Positions 9,764 through 22,289 of a stretch of 64,000 nucleotides of DNA are shown piece after piece; within the stretch, counting starts at the first letter, position 1; every line of letters starts with the position of its first letter. The stretch covers positions 25,992,001-26,056,000 of the forward strand of contig NC_080566.1 of assembly GCF_030253575.1 (NCBI RefSeq), read 5' to 3'. This DNA comes from Rhododendron vialii. Taxonomy: Eukaryota > Streptophyta > Magnoliopsida > Ericales > Ericaceae. The notes under the pieces were generated by a model, which worked only from the letters and a program-made list of their open reading frames with translations, was not told the origin of the DNA and searched no databases. The position numbers were made by a program, and so were the translations under genes.

Positions 9764-12748
9764 CTTTTTCCAAATTTCACAGACCATTTTCCTTCAAACT
9801 TCTTGAAATCACCATCAACCATGGAAAAATGGAGATCACGGTCATTAGCCTACACTATCAACAATTTTGAGTTATAATCTTTGACAAGAAATTAAAAAAT
9901 TATGAACTGTTGCAATTTTGTGTGATACATGTTTAAAGGATGAAGATAATGCCACAACGACTTTTACTAGTGCCACGATTTGGTCATGTCTTTTTACAGT
10001 TTTACCCCTAATCCTTGTCTCTCATCTCTCTCTGACAAACCCACACACGTCTTTGCCTGCTCCTTTTCTCACTCCCTCACATTTGCTCCTTTTTTCTATT
10101 CCCATTCCAATCCAGCTACTCGTTTTTTGAAAAATCGATGGAAAGGGCAATGGAATTGTGATTGATCAGATATCTTTTGCTTCCATTTTGGGATACAAAC
10201 CCATCTCCGTGCCGCCAACTATGAGTAAATAGACACCTTTCTTTTTTCTTCATAACAAAAAGTGATTAATCATTTAAATCGGGCAACGTTTATCAATACA
10301 GTCATCACCAAATTTCTATCTTGATCTAGATTTCTGTAGTTTAACACATGGAAAATGTTGCTGCTCTCTGGTAATTATCCGTTTGCATTCATCGTCCTAG
10401 GTTCGGGACAGGGATTAATTGAAGCATCAAAAGAGATTGAATGGAGCAAGGTTTTTGTTTTTTTTCACAGTCAACAGTGAGAGAGAGAGAGAGAGAGAGT
10501 GGCTGAAACTCGGCCATGTGGCGGCAGTCAATGAGGATTGAAGGCAAGGTGAGCAGGAACACAAGAGCACTTTGGTTGCTCTGCTCTGTAGACCCGAAAC
10601 AAAAATTGGAAGAAAGAGAGAGAGAGAGAGACGTGGAAAAGTTTGCTTTACAGCAGGTAAGGGTATAGCAGTAAACGAAGAAAACATGTCGTGGCACTAA
10701 AAATATGTGTCGTGGCATTATCCTCGCCCATGTTTAAATTGCAAAGTTGAAGATAGCAAAATAAGACAGTGAAAAATGTTTCAAGATTACAAAAGCAGCT
10801 ACGCAGACACAAACTATCAAACTGCCACTGAGGATATTAATTGTGCTTAGGAGGTGTTGGCGACATAATCATGTTTACATGTTATTCGTAGCACAGCAAT
10901 ATTAAAATTCACATAAATTTTAGCTAAAGAGTCTCACTGAGTTCAAAACTTCTTGGAGATCCAAGACAACGCGGGCTTCGATATGCCAGTATAATGCCCG
11001 TTGCAAGCCTCTTTGCTCCAGCCATATGCTCCCAGGATGTGGGCAGGGAATTCTCCCACTGACAATTATGTAGCAAAGTCAAGTAAAAAACACAAAATTT
11101 TCTAGAATATTGTAATAGAGAATCTTGATACAATAAATGGACTAAGTAACAAAAAACAATGCACACAAATAAGGTTAACATATATAAAAGAATTGTAAGA
11201 AAGAAACATTCGGATAGTAAATTCTACTTTCGTTTCGTCAAAATCGTATCAATTGGTTGAAAGGCTTGAAAGAGTAACAACATTGTAGTTGCACTTGACA
11301 ATGTGTCTGTTATGAAATATATTTTTCATATTGAAAAAAAAATATTCGCAAACATTGGTCGAAAAATATATTAAGGGTGCAAGAGTCATTGTACTATGTC
11401 ACTATGTTCTATCTCCTCCATTATGAATACAATGTCTCTATTTAGCATTCTCATTACCCAATACACTTTTCTCTTTCTCTCTAACAACCTGGTATCAGAG
11501 CAGAGCGGTGATAATCTTCACCACCCTCTCCAATCATCCTCCCACTCTCACCACTCACCCTCTGCCACACTCAACCTTTGTCCACCATCGTTGGATATAA
11601 ATTTGGGTCCCAATCCTTCAAAGACGTTCATGTCAGAGGGAAAAACCAAAAAAAGGCCTGAACACTTTGTGGATCGATCATACAACTATCACTCTCCCAT
11701 CAGTGTGCACTTATTCAATGTGCAAATGCATAATCCAACAGTGTTGCTTCCTTAATTCCACAGGAATTCCGAGGGTCACTCCACAGTCCATTCCATAGTT
11801 TTTAATGATCCAACCATCCAAGTACTTCTCCGACCTATTTTTTGCGATTCCATTTCACCCCGCTCTCTCACACAGGAACTACCAAGTTATGAGTACTAAG
11901 GCACTAAATCCTACTTCCTTACCTGGGACCCCCTCCCAGACAAGTCCAAATAGAACCGACCTGGAATGGAATATCATAACTGTTTGCATTTGATAACAAA
12001 ATTTAGGTACCCATTTGGCCATTTCACCTTCGAAATCCATCTACTTCATTTCGATTCACTGATCTCCTCTGACTAAAAAGATATCCATCTATGATCAACA
12101 GTAAACCCTTGAATAGTGCGATATCACAAAATAACCACTTGTAACATAATTCCGCACGAAACACAAACAATGTGCACAACATGCTTGCGTGTCACTGTTT
12201 CATTGGCTATTGGATGAGATGTTATTTTACAGCAACCAATAAAACGACGACAAGTCATCATGTTGTGTATATTCTTGCGTACTATGTTGTGTTAACGGAC
12301 TTTTCCCACATAGATATATGCAATTATTCCACGTAAAATATAGTATTTACCTAGATACAAGGTTGGGGATGAAATCAGCAAGCCTCTCATAATCAGTTAG
12401 AGCGTTCCAGACCGATCCGATATCGGCATTCACGAGTATTTGGGCCTGAACTCTTCGTTCGCGCCACGATATCACCTCCACCTCGCAATTCACCTTTCTC
12501 TCTCCTCCTCCTTCTTCGACTATTTGTTCCCTCTGTCTTGTACTGCAATTGTTTTCACCATTTACCAAACGCTCATTGTCTCCGGAGTTCCAGTTGGAGC
12601 TGATAGTAGAAGACGAGAAGACTACGCATTTGTCGCGCAGACAAGAGTTGGGCTGAGAATAATAAGTAACAATTTGGGGGCTTGTTTTGGGAGAGAAGTT
12701 GAGTGGGAGTAATGCGTGGGTTAGGTTTGAAGCCTTGCAGGAGACCAT
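9764..12748 (-). CDS. COQ10/START-like (polyketide cyclase superfamily) protein, 5' three exons of a longer gene
   Basis: Exons on the minus strand: 12351-12748, 10938-11058 and 9764-9849. Phases agree (2, 0, 2) and all junctions are GT-AG. The protein starts MVSCKASNL with a Ser-rich, plastid-targeting-like leader of about 70 residues. The SRPBCC/START-type fold follows: EVEVISWRERRVQAQILVN, VWNALTDYERLADFIPNLV, then SSGRIPCPHPGSIWLEQRG, ALYWHIEARVVLDLQEV, and HFSMVDGDFKKFEGKWSV. These match my memory of the plant COQ10-like family typified by Arabidopsis At4g01650. About 200 residues are visible; the last 70-90 residues are missing. Intron 2 holds a TIR element (9945-10722) and intron 1 a copia-like LTR (11308-11486). 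The next intron contains the nested retrotransposons running off the left edge, so the gene is either intact with a giant intron or truncated. The binding ligand is unknown. Confidence 0.85.
9945..10722. mobile_element. Small TIR element (family 1), 778 bp, in intron 2 of the COQ10-like gene
   Basis: The left end GATAATGCCACAACGAC and the right end, whose reverse complement is GATAATGCCACGACACA, form imperfect terminal inverted repeats that continue to AGTGCCACGA about 30 bp in. No clear target duplication was found. (GA)n tracts occur inside (about 10480-10499 and 10613-10631). A second copy of the family is at 29346-36296, split by later insertions. There is no coding capacity. Confidence 0.65.
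11308..11501 (+). mobile_element. Copia-type LTR plus primer-binding site fragment in intron 1
   Basis: A 179-bp LTR-like unit runs TGTTATGAA...CTCTCTAACA (11308-11486) with matching TGTTA/TAACA ends. It is followed by ACC and TGGTATCAGAGC (11490-11501), the initiator-methionine tRNA primer-binding site used by copia elements and TRIMs. A CT/CA-rich leader continues to about 11640. No second LTR copy is seen in the intron, so this is a truncated element or one end of a TRIM. Confidence 0.65.

Positions 12749-12750
<2 letters not shown>

Positions 12751-12790
<40 letters not shown>
12751..12790. repeat. (GA)n tract in the presumed 5' UTR of the COQ10-like gene
   Basis: A 40-bp uninterrupted GA repeat lies directly upstream of the ATG at 12748, so it would be transcribed as a CT-rich leader on the minus strand. 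Similar CT tracts precede the DGK gene. Confidence 0.95.
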
Positions 12791-12792
<2 letters not shown>

Positions 12793-13257
12793 GTTCTTCG
12801 AAGTGAGGAGCTAGGGTGCGATTTTTACATGTTTCAGACCGTTAATTCTCAACCACGAGCGTCGGTTGGTTTTTGTCTTTTATTGGCAGATAAATGGGTG
12901 GTCCAAGTTCCACTCACACAGATAAATTACATTAACACCCCTAAAAAGTTCTGAAATATCACTATCATACCCTTGATTCCTTGAAGTAACACTGCAACCC
13001 CTTGTTTTGTAAAAATGTTTTTATCTTTGGTCCATTTGACAATCAAATCGACATGACAAGAACAAAAACCATCCTAAGTGGAAAATTTTCCCTCAAAAAA
13101 CGGCTGGAAAGCAATTTTAGCAAAACGTTTTTTTTCTCTAAAAAAACCTTTATTTATATATCTTTTTTTTTTATTTAAACATCTTTTGTTTGTTACTGTA
13201 ATATTTACTTAATTTGTATACACATCAGTCACACATTTGACTTGGGTGGAGCATATG

Positions 13258-13424
13258 CAGAGCCAGCCCTGATTGGTTGAAGCTCAAGGTGAAGCCACTT
13301 TAGGCCCCAAAAAATATACAAGTTGTAGGTACTCCTCCAACTTTGGTACCACTTATAATAGTCCAACAAAAATGACCCCATATTTAATTCACTTTAAGCC
13401 CTCAAAAAATCAAGGCCAGTCCTG
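13258..13424. mobile_element. hAT-type MITE, 167 bp
   Basis: The terminal inverted repeats are CAGAGCCAGCCCTGA and, read from the right, CAGGACTGGCCTTG. It is flanked by 8-bp near duplicates AGCATATG (13250-13257) and AAGATATG (13425-13432). The GGCC-rich CAG-type ends fit hAT-superfamily MITEs. It lies in the spacer between the MRS2 3' end and the COQ10-like gene. Confidence 0.7.
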
Positions 13425-13432
13425 AAGATATG

Positions 13433-14116
13433 TGTCCAACTGATATGTGTCCAACTTACATGTTCAATTTAGAATATGATCCTCTGAGAGCAACTCCAGA
13501 CTCCAATGCGTTTTGAGAGAAGAAAAAAAAAAGTAAGCTAAAATGTGTATCAACATGTAAAAGTCATTAAAACTGGAATCTGTTTATATGTTATGAGTGT
13601 GCTAGTTTGGGAAAATAATCTAAACAAACCCGACAACCACCATAACAGACAGAGACTTCTAAGAGCCTGGGATGTCCACATCCAGGTTCCGTCCATAGTA
13701 CATATTCCATACCACCAATGCACAAAAATAAATGTGGAGGATAGGGCTATGCAAAATGGGCAATGGTTACACATATTACTCAAATGTACCCCAACCAAAA
13801 GTATATACCAGAATGAAGTTCAAGCCTACGTTCAGAGTTCAACACTGGATGCAAAATGTATGACGCATTGAAGTGAAGTTTAAGTGTAAGAAAAGGAACT
13901 CATTCAAAGTGTTTAAAGTTTGATATACCATTGCAATGCTGCACTCAGTATCTCCAAGGGAGAAGCAAAACTCTATTCCAAATCTAGAGTTTGCTTATCT
14001 ATGTCAAATTGAAAAGCCATTAGAGCAATGGAAATACAGTAAGTTGATGTTTAAAACTGACTAATCATCAAATGGCTCATATATACCATGGGCTGGCCAT
14101 TGCCTTTTTTCCTTTT
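13433..14116. other. Spacer downstream of MRS2
   Basis: This AT-rich stretch contains the presumed 3' UTR of MRS2 (stop at 14117). Open frames such as 13545-13871 show no recognisable domain and no splice structure. I see no gene here. Confidence 0.5.
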
Positions 14117-14447
14117 TTATATCAGAGTCTTTTTCTTACCCCAGCCAACAGCGATCAAATATAGAGTCACACAACCACCTATTGTGCCACAAACCGTTTC
14201 CCAGAATTGTATGGGTTTACCATCAAATAGGGAAATACCGATGTTCATGCCAAACAACCCCACAACCACGATTCCTGCATTTAGTATCATATTTGCTGTA
14301 CTGAGCATCACTCCCATTTGTAGCAGCTGGTTTTGCTTCTCATCCAGCATGATGTTGATGAAGTCCTCCGTGTCATTGACATACTCACTCATCTTAGCAC
14401 AAAAAAACAAGTCATATGTTATCACCAAATTTTAAGATGTATAACAA

Positions 14448-14501
<54 letters not shown>

Positions 14502-17500
14502 CATCTTATCGTAATAAAAAGTTATGACTGGCAATTCAAAATTTCTATGGAACATTAAAAGAATTCTGAATACATGTGGAGTATTACCTATACTCGGCGA
14601 ATATAGTTTGAAGAATAGACTTGCCAGTATTGCAAACACAAAGTTCAGTTCGTAAATGAGGAAATGATAAGGAACATACATGGTATAGCTTCTGTGAGAT
14701 GCCATCTATCTGTGCAAAATAGGCCTCTAAAAGCATTTCCAGCTCCTCAACATTGGGCTTGACTCCAGTAAAAACTTCAGAGCTATGTCGGGACTTGTAT
14801 TCTTCAACCCCCCTGGATTTTGAGCATCAAAAAGAATTAACTAATCATCAGTTAGCTACCGAAATGCTAGTTAATACACAGCTTGTTTTTAGTCAGCCAT
14901 GTACAAATGTCCAAAATAAGAAATAGCCAGTGCTGCATGCACCTCAGTGTTAACCTAGGGCATCTGAACTAACTGCTTTAAGTCTATTCCTTAACATTGG
15001 AGAGAATATTTCCTCAACCGCAAAAGAGACTATTTTCTGAAACGCGGAGTATGAAAGTGTTTTAATGAAAGAGAGATAGGGGAGGTGGGAGAGGCAGGTT
15101 TTTCTAGTTTGCTCATCTAAACCTGTTTCCATTTGAGTTGAATGCTTTAGATATGTTCATATCTGAGGTTTTAGTATAGATCCTCTGATTGCTAGTTAAA
15201 GTCATAGTAACTATCAGCAATATTTTATGCAATAAAGGAAAAAAAAAAAACTGGATTGACAAGATTAAGTTGCATGTGGTTCATATCTACCTTGGCAATG
15301 ATGCCAAAATTCATGATAACAAGAATAAGTCAGTGATCACTCACATGTTCTAAATAATGCAGAAGAAAAACAACAATCTTTTAACCAATAAATAAAAAAT
15401 TAACTCATCAACCATGCAATGATTGTTACGTCAAGTTCAAAGTCCAGTATTTCGACAACAAATTATCAATGTTCATATTATATTAGAACAGTACAGTAGT
15501 GATAGTAAGAACCCAGTTTTGTGATGTAAACTAACACTAGAGTATTATATGACAAAGAACATATTAAATACACTATGAGGAGGTTTTTAACGTCATATGC
15601 CATGGATAACAAAAGGCCCATCACTGAGATACATGTCTGTCACGGTGAAGATAAACAAGATTCAATACTGACCATTGTGACAAGTTTGACAGAAAAATAC
15701 TACAGATATAGTGCCTGTTTGGTTCACTTGCTTATTTACATTATTGTTGAAGTCATACGCCTGGTTAAGCAAACTACAGAGTATATTCAAACAGATAAAT
15801 ACAGTGTACAATACAAAAATAGCTTAACAGAAAATACAAAACGTTCGAGTAAGCATCCTCCAAAGCCCTCTTAAGCAAAATATTTACCTCTTATATGACC
15901 TAAGTTGTGCTTTCAATATATCATATTCATTCTTTAATTATGGTCGTAATTTTGAATATCATGGGCATCTTTTCAGGCTATAGAAGGAGATATCATTCAT
16001 ACCACCAACATTTCGAGCTTGAAAATCATAGTGACTTCTCCTTGCAGCTGCGGAATTTCCCAGCTTGAAGAACTGGTTAATGATAATCCAATCATCAAAA
16101 TTGAAGTGTTGGTGAAACTAAACATGGTGATCCATTTGATTAAAAACTTCATTGGTATATCGTTTATACTCTATTATATTTGGATATGGTTATCTAGATC
16201 TAGCCAAACTCCCACCACAGACTCTTGGATTTGAAAATAAACAAAAAAATATCAATATCACGATCCTAGCCCTATGTGTAGTAAATCCTGGGACTATACG
16301 GATTTGGAATCTGTTAAACTCACATTGGCAACAATCAATCTTACTACATTCCTCACAAACATTAAGCGTGGAAATTGATAACTATTATGAGAAACATGTT
16401 TATTGCATCAAGACTCACCCTTCGTCATCATCCTCTTGGGCCTCATCATATAATTCCTCTTTTAATGGTGTTTGTTCCGCTAGCTTCTCTGTCAAATACA
16501 TTTCGGCCATATCATTGTCGTCATCTAACAGATGCTCAAGTTCATCACGTACCTGAGAAGTAAAAAGATGAAAAAGAGAAAATTTTGCAAAGTGGTAAAT
16601 GGTCAGCACATTCATAAATGGAGATGTAATTGCGCAACAAAAAACCATGTGGATACAATATAGATAGAGCTTGACTGAGTAAATCAACAACTTGATGATA
16701 TGCTGTATGTCTAAGAACGTTCCATGGTTGCTAGTATTAGAATATAGCATGACCCAGTCTACAGAAAAAATAAATAAATAAAGACACTGTCCTTCCAAGC
16801 TTTGACTATTTGACCTTGACTACATATTTAGTTGCTTTCCAGAAAGATAGATGTGTTAAGTTAACAAAACTAGCATATAAGAGGTTAGTTATCATAATTT
16901 CCAAAATATCAGCTTCAAACCAGATAACCAACTTGATTAGGTTTATTAGAAAAGTGGGACAATTTCAATATGGGAAGCTCAAAGTGGAAGAGAAAAGTCA
17001 TAACAGCATCAATTGAAGTTCTAAACAGAAATAGCTTAGGACATTAAGTGGACAGTTGAAGAACAGTGGATCTTTTAGCAAAAAGAGCCTTATGTTGCTA
17101 TAAAAAGAAGCTTTCAACTGATCCCTTTAGATAACAACAATTTGCATTCATAGAATATATATATGCTATTTCATAATGGATCACCAGTTCAAATTATGCA
17201 GAATGGCAGATTACAAACCACTTTTTCGCATTTACCTTTTGTACACGACCAGATATTGCGACTAGACGGCTCTTTATCTGTCTGACACGCTCAAGGTTAA
17301 GTGTGCTGATTTTAGAAGTCAGTTCATCCAATGCTGGATACGCTTCTTGCTCCAGTGTTTGAGTCTGACAATCATACATTCAAATCACATTTCACTGTTA
17401 AAGATCAAGAATTACCAATAAGTGGAGCGAAATTCAGAAATGAGATACTTTTAAGCAAAAGAAATTTTAGTTTCAGAGACAATAAACAATTATTGCTTTG

Positions 17501-20500
17501 AGGTTTTCCTTCCAAATAGACGTATATATCCTAGAATCTTTTCACTCCACGTCGACATCTACTTCCTCATATGCTAGTCATACGTACTCTGTCCTCCAGT
17601 ACATTGACATGGACCATGAAGGCTTCTAAAGCAGTGTCATTCATTATGGGATTTATGGAGGAGAGGTTGATATAAAAAAAGGTTCAATACCATAGAAGAG
17701 CTTTCCGTTCTTTTTTAGTACAAGTCTGTAGAACTAAAAGTGATATGATGATGCAACCAAGAACACCGTAAATCATTCTAAAGACCTAAAAGCTCATCCA
17801 AGAACAGTATACTGCAGCACCAATCTGGGCTGAAGCCCTAAAGTCCAAAACCGTAAATCTCCTGCATCACACAACGGCATTATTAAGATATCATTCTTTG
17901 TCAAAGAAAAATGTACCCTAAGCCACTTTCCTTAGCTTCGGTAAGGCATTTCTGCTTCTTTTCTATTTTAAGAGAAAATGCAGTGTTTCCAGCTGACTCA
18001 CAATCACAGTTAAGTTTGCAACAACTTAAATTTAAGAAAAAAGGAAACTGACTAACTTCTTCTAGTACTCAAACAGATGCACATAATATACAAAGTATTT
18101 CATCGTAATACAAACAAACAAACAAACAAAAAACAGTAGTGTCATTGAAGCCTCGCAATCAGATTGTTCAGCAATTGTGTTCTCTAATTGTTTCTCATCA
18201 ATCAGCTCAACATGTAGCTGTTTATTCAGAAAGGAGAACAAGAAAAAAAAATTGAAAAGTGGGGGGTAAAACAGCAAGCAACTTACTTCAGATTCAAGGC
18301 ACCTGCAAGCAGACTCAAGACAGGCTTCGAGTGCTCTAAACTCAAACGGTAGCAACTTTGGCCCCTCAACTACTGGTGTCCCCGTCATGCTATTTGGGTC
18401 GTCCTCAGATTTCTGCAAATCTAATGACCCATTATTTTTTTGCCATAAAAGATGACTATTTATTGTTGGAAGGCGTGTTATACCATTTAGAATATAGAAG
18501 AACCTTAATCTAATGGTAGCAACAATACAATCTCAAAACACGGGACTTGTAATTTTTGAGACGCTGATTCACCATACATTTATGTTCAGCTGCTTATTAG
18601 CTAGTGAAAGATAGTACCTACTATCTACGACTCTAGGAATGCCTAAGGGGAAAAACTTGTCCACCATTTCCATATCATGACAACTGGAAATGCATATACT
18701 AAATCTTAGGTGCACAAAGTAGGGGGCGGGGAAGTAGAGGATCATAGAAGCTCCTCATTTGATAGCAGTTTAGAAATTATTTGTCAGAGTACATATATTA
18801 CAAGTTAATATTATGAATGGCATTGGTGTCAACTGCAAATGACGTTTTAGCTAACATAAGCAAATATTATGTTTATACTTGTTACTTGAGCAAGCATGAG
18901 TTAATCGTGTTCTAGCATCTTATCATTAATTTATGTTTTCTCCAGCTTAGTATCTTTTACTTTTGTTTGTTTTGGGAATTACATGCTTAAGTGGTTTTAT
19001 CCTAGTTGGGAGCGCCTTCGATGGGAGCAAGGTTTGTAAGAGAGTCTGACTTGGGAGCACACGAGCGAGGTTTTGACGTGGATTCACCAGCCTCGTAGGA
19101 AGTTCGTGCTACTCAATACTAAATACAACTTGACATAGGTTTCATATCACCCATCATGAATGGGAAAAGGTAACAAAGAAAACAGAAACATGATGAAGTT
19201 TCAGCTTATTAAGTTTTTTTAGGAATTATACAAAAATCTATACAGTTTACCTAGAATTCTAAACTCATAGCATATGTATACCTTATATCGTTAGCCTTTG
19301 TCTGTGAGAAAAGTAAGGCCTGACTATGATTCACCCGAACCTTCTGAGAATCTAAGGGAGTGAAATAGAACAAAGATTGTAATCATCCAAAATAATTTCT
19401 ATCTGGTTAAAGGTTGAACACAATAACATCTATTACTATTAGTTACACGTGTAGAGGGTCAAATTTCAGTTCCACCGCCTGTTATTCGGAGAATGCCTTA
19501 GTATGCTATGGAATCCCCAATTTGATCCCCTACCACCTGCACAGAGGTATCGACCAGTCAGGGACACTCCAACTGGTGGTGTTTGGCCGGGAATGTCCTC
19601 CGATGGCTAACCTAGCTTCCGGAGAAGATAGCTCGAGCAGGTTTTTATCCCTTCCAAGCTCTCAATAAGCCTGGAGTGTATAGTATGTTGTACATGTAGT
19701 TTTTTGATCCCCTTGTATTGTAGACCCATTGAATATGCTTTGGTGGAGTGTAATTTTGGTTATCACTTGAGTGTTAGTTCCACTTCTATCTTGCCTTTTG
19801 AATGGTTGTTGATTTTTGACATCTTATAAAGATTCTTATGCATGTTCCGCCCAAAGTCGGCCTTGACTGTTCAGTTACCTAGAGCGAAGATGAATGATGT
19901 GGACCTTTTTATGGGACTATAATAAGGGGTGCCAAAATAGGAGGGGCCCCTTAAAAATTACTATAAATTTTGGGAACCTTAAGCGGCCGCCTCTCAAGCT
20001 TTAGCTCATGGCCGGCTCTAACTTCCGCCAACAGGATGGTCGGCCCTTCATCACCTGGTCGGGCCGATTGCCCACTACTTGGATTGGCTATTAAACTGGT
20101 CAGCTGCTTCATGCAAACGATCAATATTTCCCCTCCCACAATTGCCCCTCAGCCCGGCAGTCTTCGGCTCTGTGCCGAATATTGTCGGGATGACATGCCA
20201 TGGAGGTGATTGGTTGGTCTTTAGCGAAAAAATCTTCAATGCAACGGTTATTTGAACACCCTCCCTCACATGATGTGGGCTCCATTTATGCATAGGTCTC
20301 ACACCATGTGAGAGAGACGGTACAAATAACAGTTGTATTGAAAATTTTCTCGTTTTTAACGTCATGACATCATCATTCGTATCGAAATTGATGTGTGATT
20401 CAAATGTTACGGGCTGCATGCGCAGCTTTTGGACCGACAAACCCTTCAAAAGGGGCACGCTCCGAAAGCAGAGGATTGTGAAGAAGACACATGCATTTAC

Positions 20501-20890
20501 CTGATGAGGCGTGTCCCTCGCCCGGTCGCGGAGATCCGCAACGAACTGAACGACGAGCGGATTCGTCGAATTCACCATCAAAACTTCGGTGGCGGTGACA
20601 ATGGCCTTGATGTGTTCCAAGTTGATGACGATCGCCCTCTCCCTACCCAGAATCGTGGACGGGTACGACAGCATCGGGTCGAGGACCCTGAGGTCCCGGC
20701 CCGGTAGACCCGTCCGCCGCATGATGGCGTGCTTCCCGACCTCCTCCACGTGAGAATCGCCCGATTCGGACACCACGAGCCACACCCGCGTCCCGATGCC
20801 CTTCCGCCGCGGCTGCTGCTGCTGCGCGTGGGCCGCCGCGGCCGACCTCCCCAGCTCTTCCTCTCCGTGGCCGTGAAGTTTGTACGCCAT
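14117..20890 (-). CDS. MRS2: MRS2/MGT-family magnesium transporter, complete, six exons, 395 aa
   Basis: Minus-strand exons: 20501-20890, 18287-18412, 17236-17364, 16419-16552, 14680-14812, 14117-14392. All have GT-AG borders and the phases agree (0,0,0,2,0). The protein is a CorA-like Mg2+ channel subunit; such proteins form pentamers in plastid, vacuolar, plasma or mitochondrial membranes. Landmarks: GTRVWLVVSESG and LRVLDPMLSYPSTILGRERA (residues about 35-85), LPFEFRALEACLESACRC, YPALDELTSKISTLNLERVR (long helix), VRDELEHLLDDDNDMAEMYL, EELEMLLEAYFAQIDGI, then transmembrane helix 1 (about 327-350), the diagnostic GMN triplet (352-354) and transmembrane helix 2 (about 367-388) with a basic tail GWGKKKTLI. 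The length matches the shorter plant MRS2 members. The start is chosen at the first ATG before a His/Gln-rich leader. Intron 1 is about 2.1 kb. I cannot assign the exact paralogue or membrane. Confidence 0.95.
14452..14499. repeat. (GA)n microsatellite in MRS2 intron 5
   Basis: A 48-bp GA tract lies in the short intron between exons 5 and 6 of MRS2. On the transcribed strand it is CU-rich and lies about 60 bp from the exon 6 acceptor, where it could lengthen the pyrimidine tract. Confidence 0.95.
19920..20030. mobile_element. hAT-like terminal fragment in MRS2 intron 1
   Basis: The stretch reads AGGGGTGCC...AAGCTTTAGCTCATGGCCGGCTCTAA, similar in layout to the GGCCGGC-bearing ends of the hAT elements at 13258 and 29100. 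No matching opposite end or target duplication was found. The upstream part of the intron (18413-19900) contains no recognisable coding or element structure. Confidence 0.35.
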
Positions 20891-21545
20891 TGCTAGCTAC
20901 TGCCTATTGCTTTCCTGATTTTCTCCGAATCCGCGTTTTCAAAACATGCCAGGTGTTCTTTTGTTCCTCCTAATCTTTACTGTAATTTTTTTCTTCCAAA
21001 CGATTCCTAATCTACGAACACAAAAGTCTAGGAACACAAAAGTCAGTCCTGGATCGCACAATATTTATCAATCACAACATACCACGTGGCATTCGCATTA
21101 CTCCAAAGAACAAATACTAACAATAACAATAACAATAACAATAAATAGAGGGGTTCATGCAGGGTTTGGATCTTCCGTTGAATTAGGAGAAGTTGGAATT
21201 CCGTTACGGACTAGTATATAATATATATATATCGTCGTTTTACATGGAAGGAAAAAGATTTTCTGACATCAGTTCCCGCCAGAGTCGGTGAACACTGTTG
21301 TGTGATTTTGTGGGGCCCAAGGAATTCCGTATGTACATTGTCCTTTGTGATTAGTCGAATTTAAAATTGTTCGAATTGTGTAATCGTCAATTACTGACAG
21401 TGATAAACAATCCAAAGCAATTTGATTATAATTTAATTCGTAACGATCATAAGTAGAAAGTTTCTATTCTACGGTCGTTGATTGATTATACATAATCCGA
21501 ATTAGGTTCTTTTTACAAACTTGATGTTGATAAATCCGCGAGTCT
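20891..21545 (-). promoter_or_regulatory. Upstream region of MRS2
   Basis: No convincing TATA box was found near the start codon. A TA-rich stretch (about 21214-21230) and an (AATAAC)n repeat (about 21118-21144) lie 230-340 bp upstream. The position of the promoter is inferred only from the gene start. Confidence 0.3.
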
Positions 21546-21830
21546 AGAAATTCATTTCGAACAATTGAACCTTCTCTATAAATTCATTTCGGACAATTGA
21601 ACCTTCTCGAACTGTTTCTTTTTAAGAACCAAAAAGATTTGTGCCAAAACAACAAATGCTAAAAAGAATAAAAGCCCTTGAAGACATAATGGATCTTGAA
21701 GTACTATTTCTGCATCTCCCTGACCAAATCCGCCTACATTAGGATACTCGTTAATGGTTGATCAAATTTAATAGATTCCCCTTCGGAAACAAGAAGTTCC
21801 GGTCCTGGAGGGATAATATCAATCACTTGA
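21546..21830 (-). pseudogene. petA: Nuclear plastid insertion: 3' end of petA (cytochrome f)
   Basis: Read on the minus strand, this encodes the conserved C-terminus of plastid cytochrome f: [30 protein letters not shown], then after a one-base deletion the [20 protein letters not shown] segment, then [20 protein letters not shown] and MNF-stop. The membrane anchor is recognisable. A tandem duplication of about 28 bp (around AAGGTTCAATTGTCCGAAAT) lies near the stop codon. The frameshift and substitutions show it is an inactive nuclear copy (NUPT). Sequence down to about 21340 may belong to the same insertion, but I could not confirm this. Confidence 0.85.
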
Positions 21831-22003
21831 CGTCCTTTGAAGTTGGACCGCTCATGGGCCATTGGGCTTTTGTCATTGATATAGAGATTTTTCTGGATAC
21901 CTATAGGCGCTGGCTTGCACGGCCCGGAAAAATGTCGTTAGGCTGTGCTGACGAGAAATAAAAGTCACTTTATGGGCTGGTTACCCAACTACCTCCAAGG
22001 ACT

Positions 22004-22280
22004 GGGGGCGTAAACGAGTCAAGCTCGAGTTTGGCTCGTTTAATAAAAGAGTTCAAATTTTCAGCTCGAACTTGGTTAGTTTACAAACGAGACGAACTTG
22101 ATTAATTTATTTAACGAGTCTCTTTAAATGAGCTAAAATTTTAAGATCAGAGCCGAGTTTTTGAGTGTTTAGCTCGGTTTGTTTAGTAAACGAACTTAAA
22201 ACTCGAATTCGAGCTCCGTTCGATTGCTAAACTAGTCAAACCGAGCCACGAGCTGCTTGCTTGGTTCGTGTGCAACCCTA
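22004..22280. mobile_element. Phrase-array DNA element A, 277 bp, perfect 9-bp target duplication
   Basis: It is flanked by CCAAGGACT at 21995-22003 and 22281-22289. The right end reads TAGGGTTGCACACGAACC on the opposite strand, the left end GGGGGCGTAAACGAGTC, giving weak inverted repeats. The body is made of imperfect CTCGAG/GCTCGTTT/AACGAG words repeated in both orientations. There is no coding capacity. Confidence 0.75.
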
Positions 22281-22289
22281 CCAAGGACT

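Noticed and set aside
20075..20500. Continuation of the MRS2 exon 1 frame to 20075
   Set aside because: The frame reads through a good donor (CAG|GTAAATG) at 20501/20500 into intron 1; the downstream residues do not match the family.
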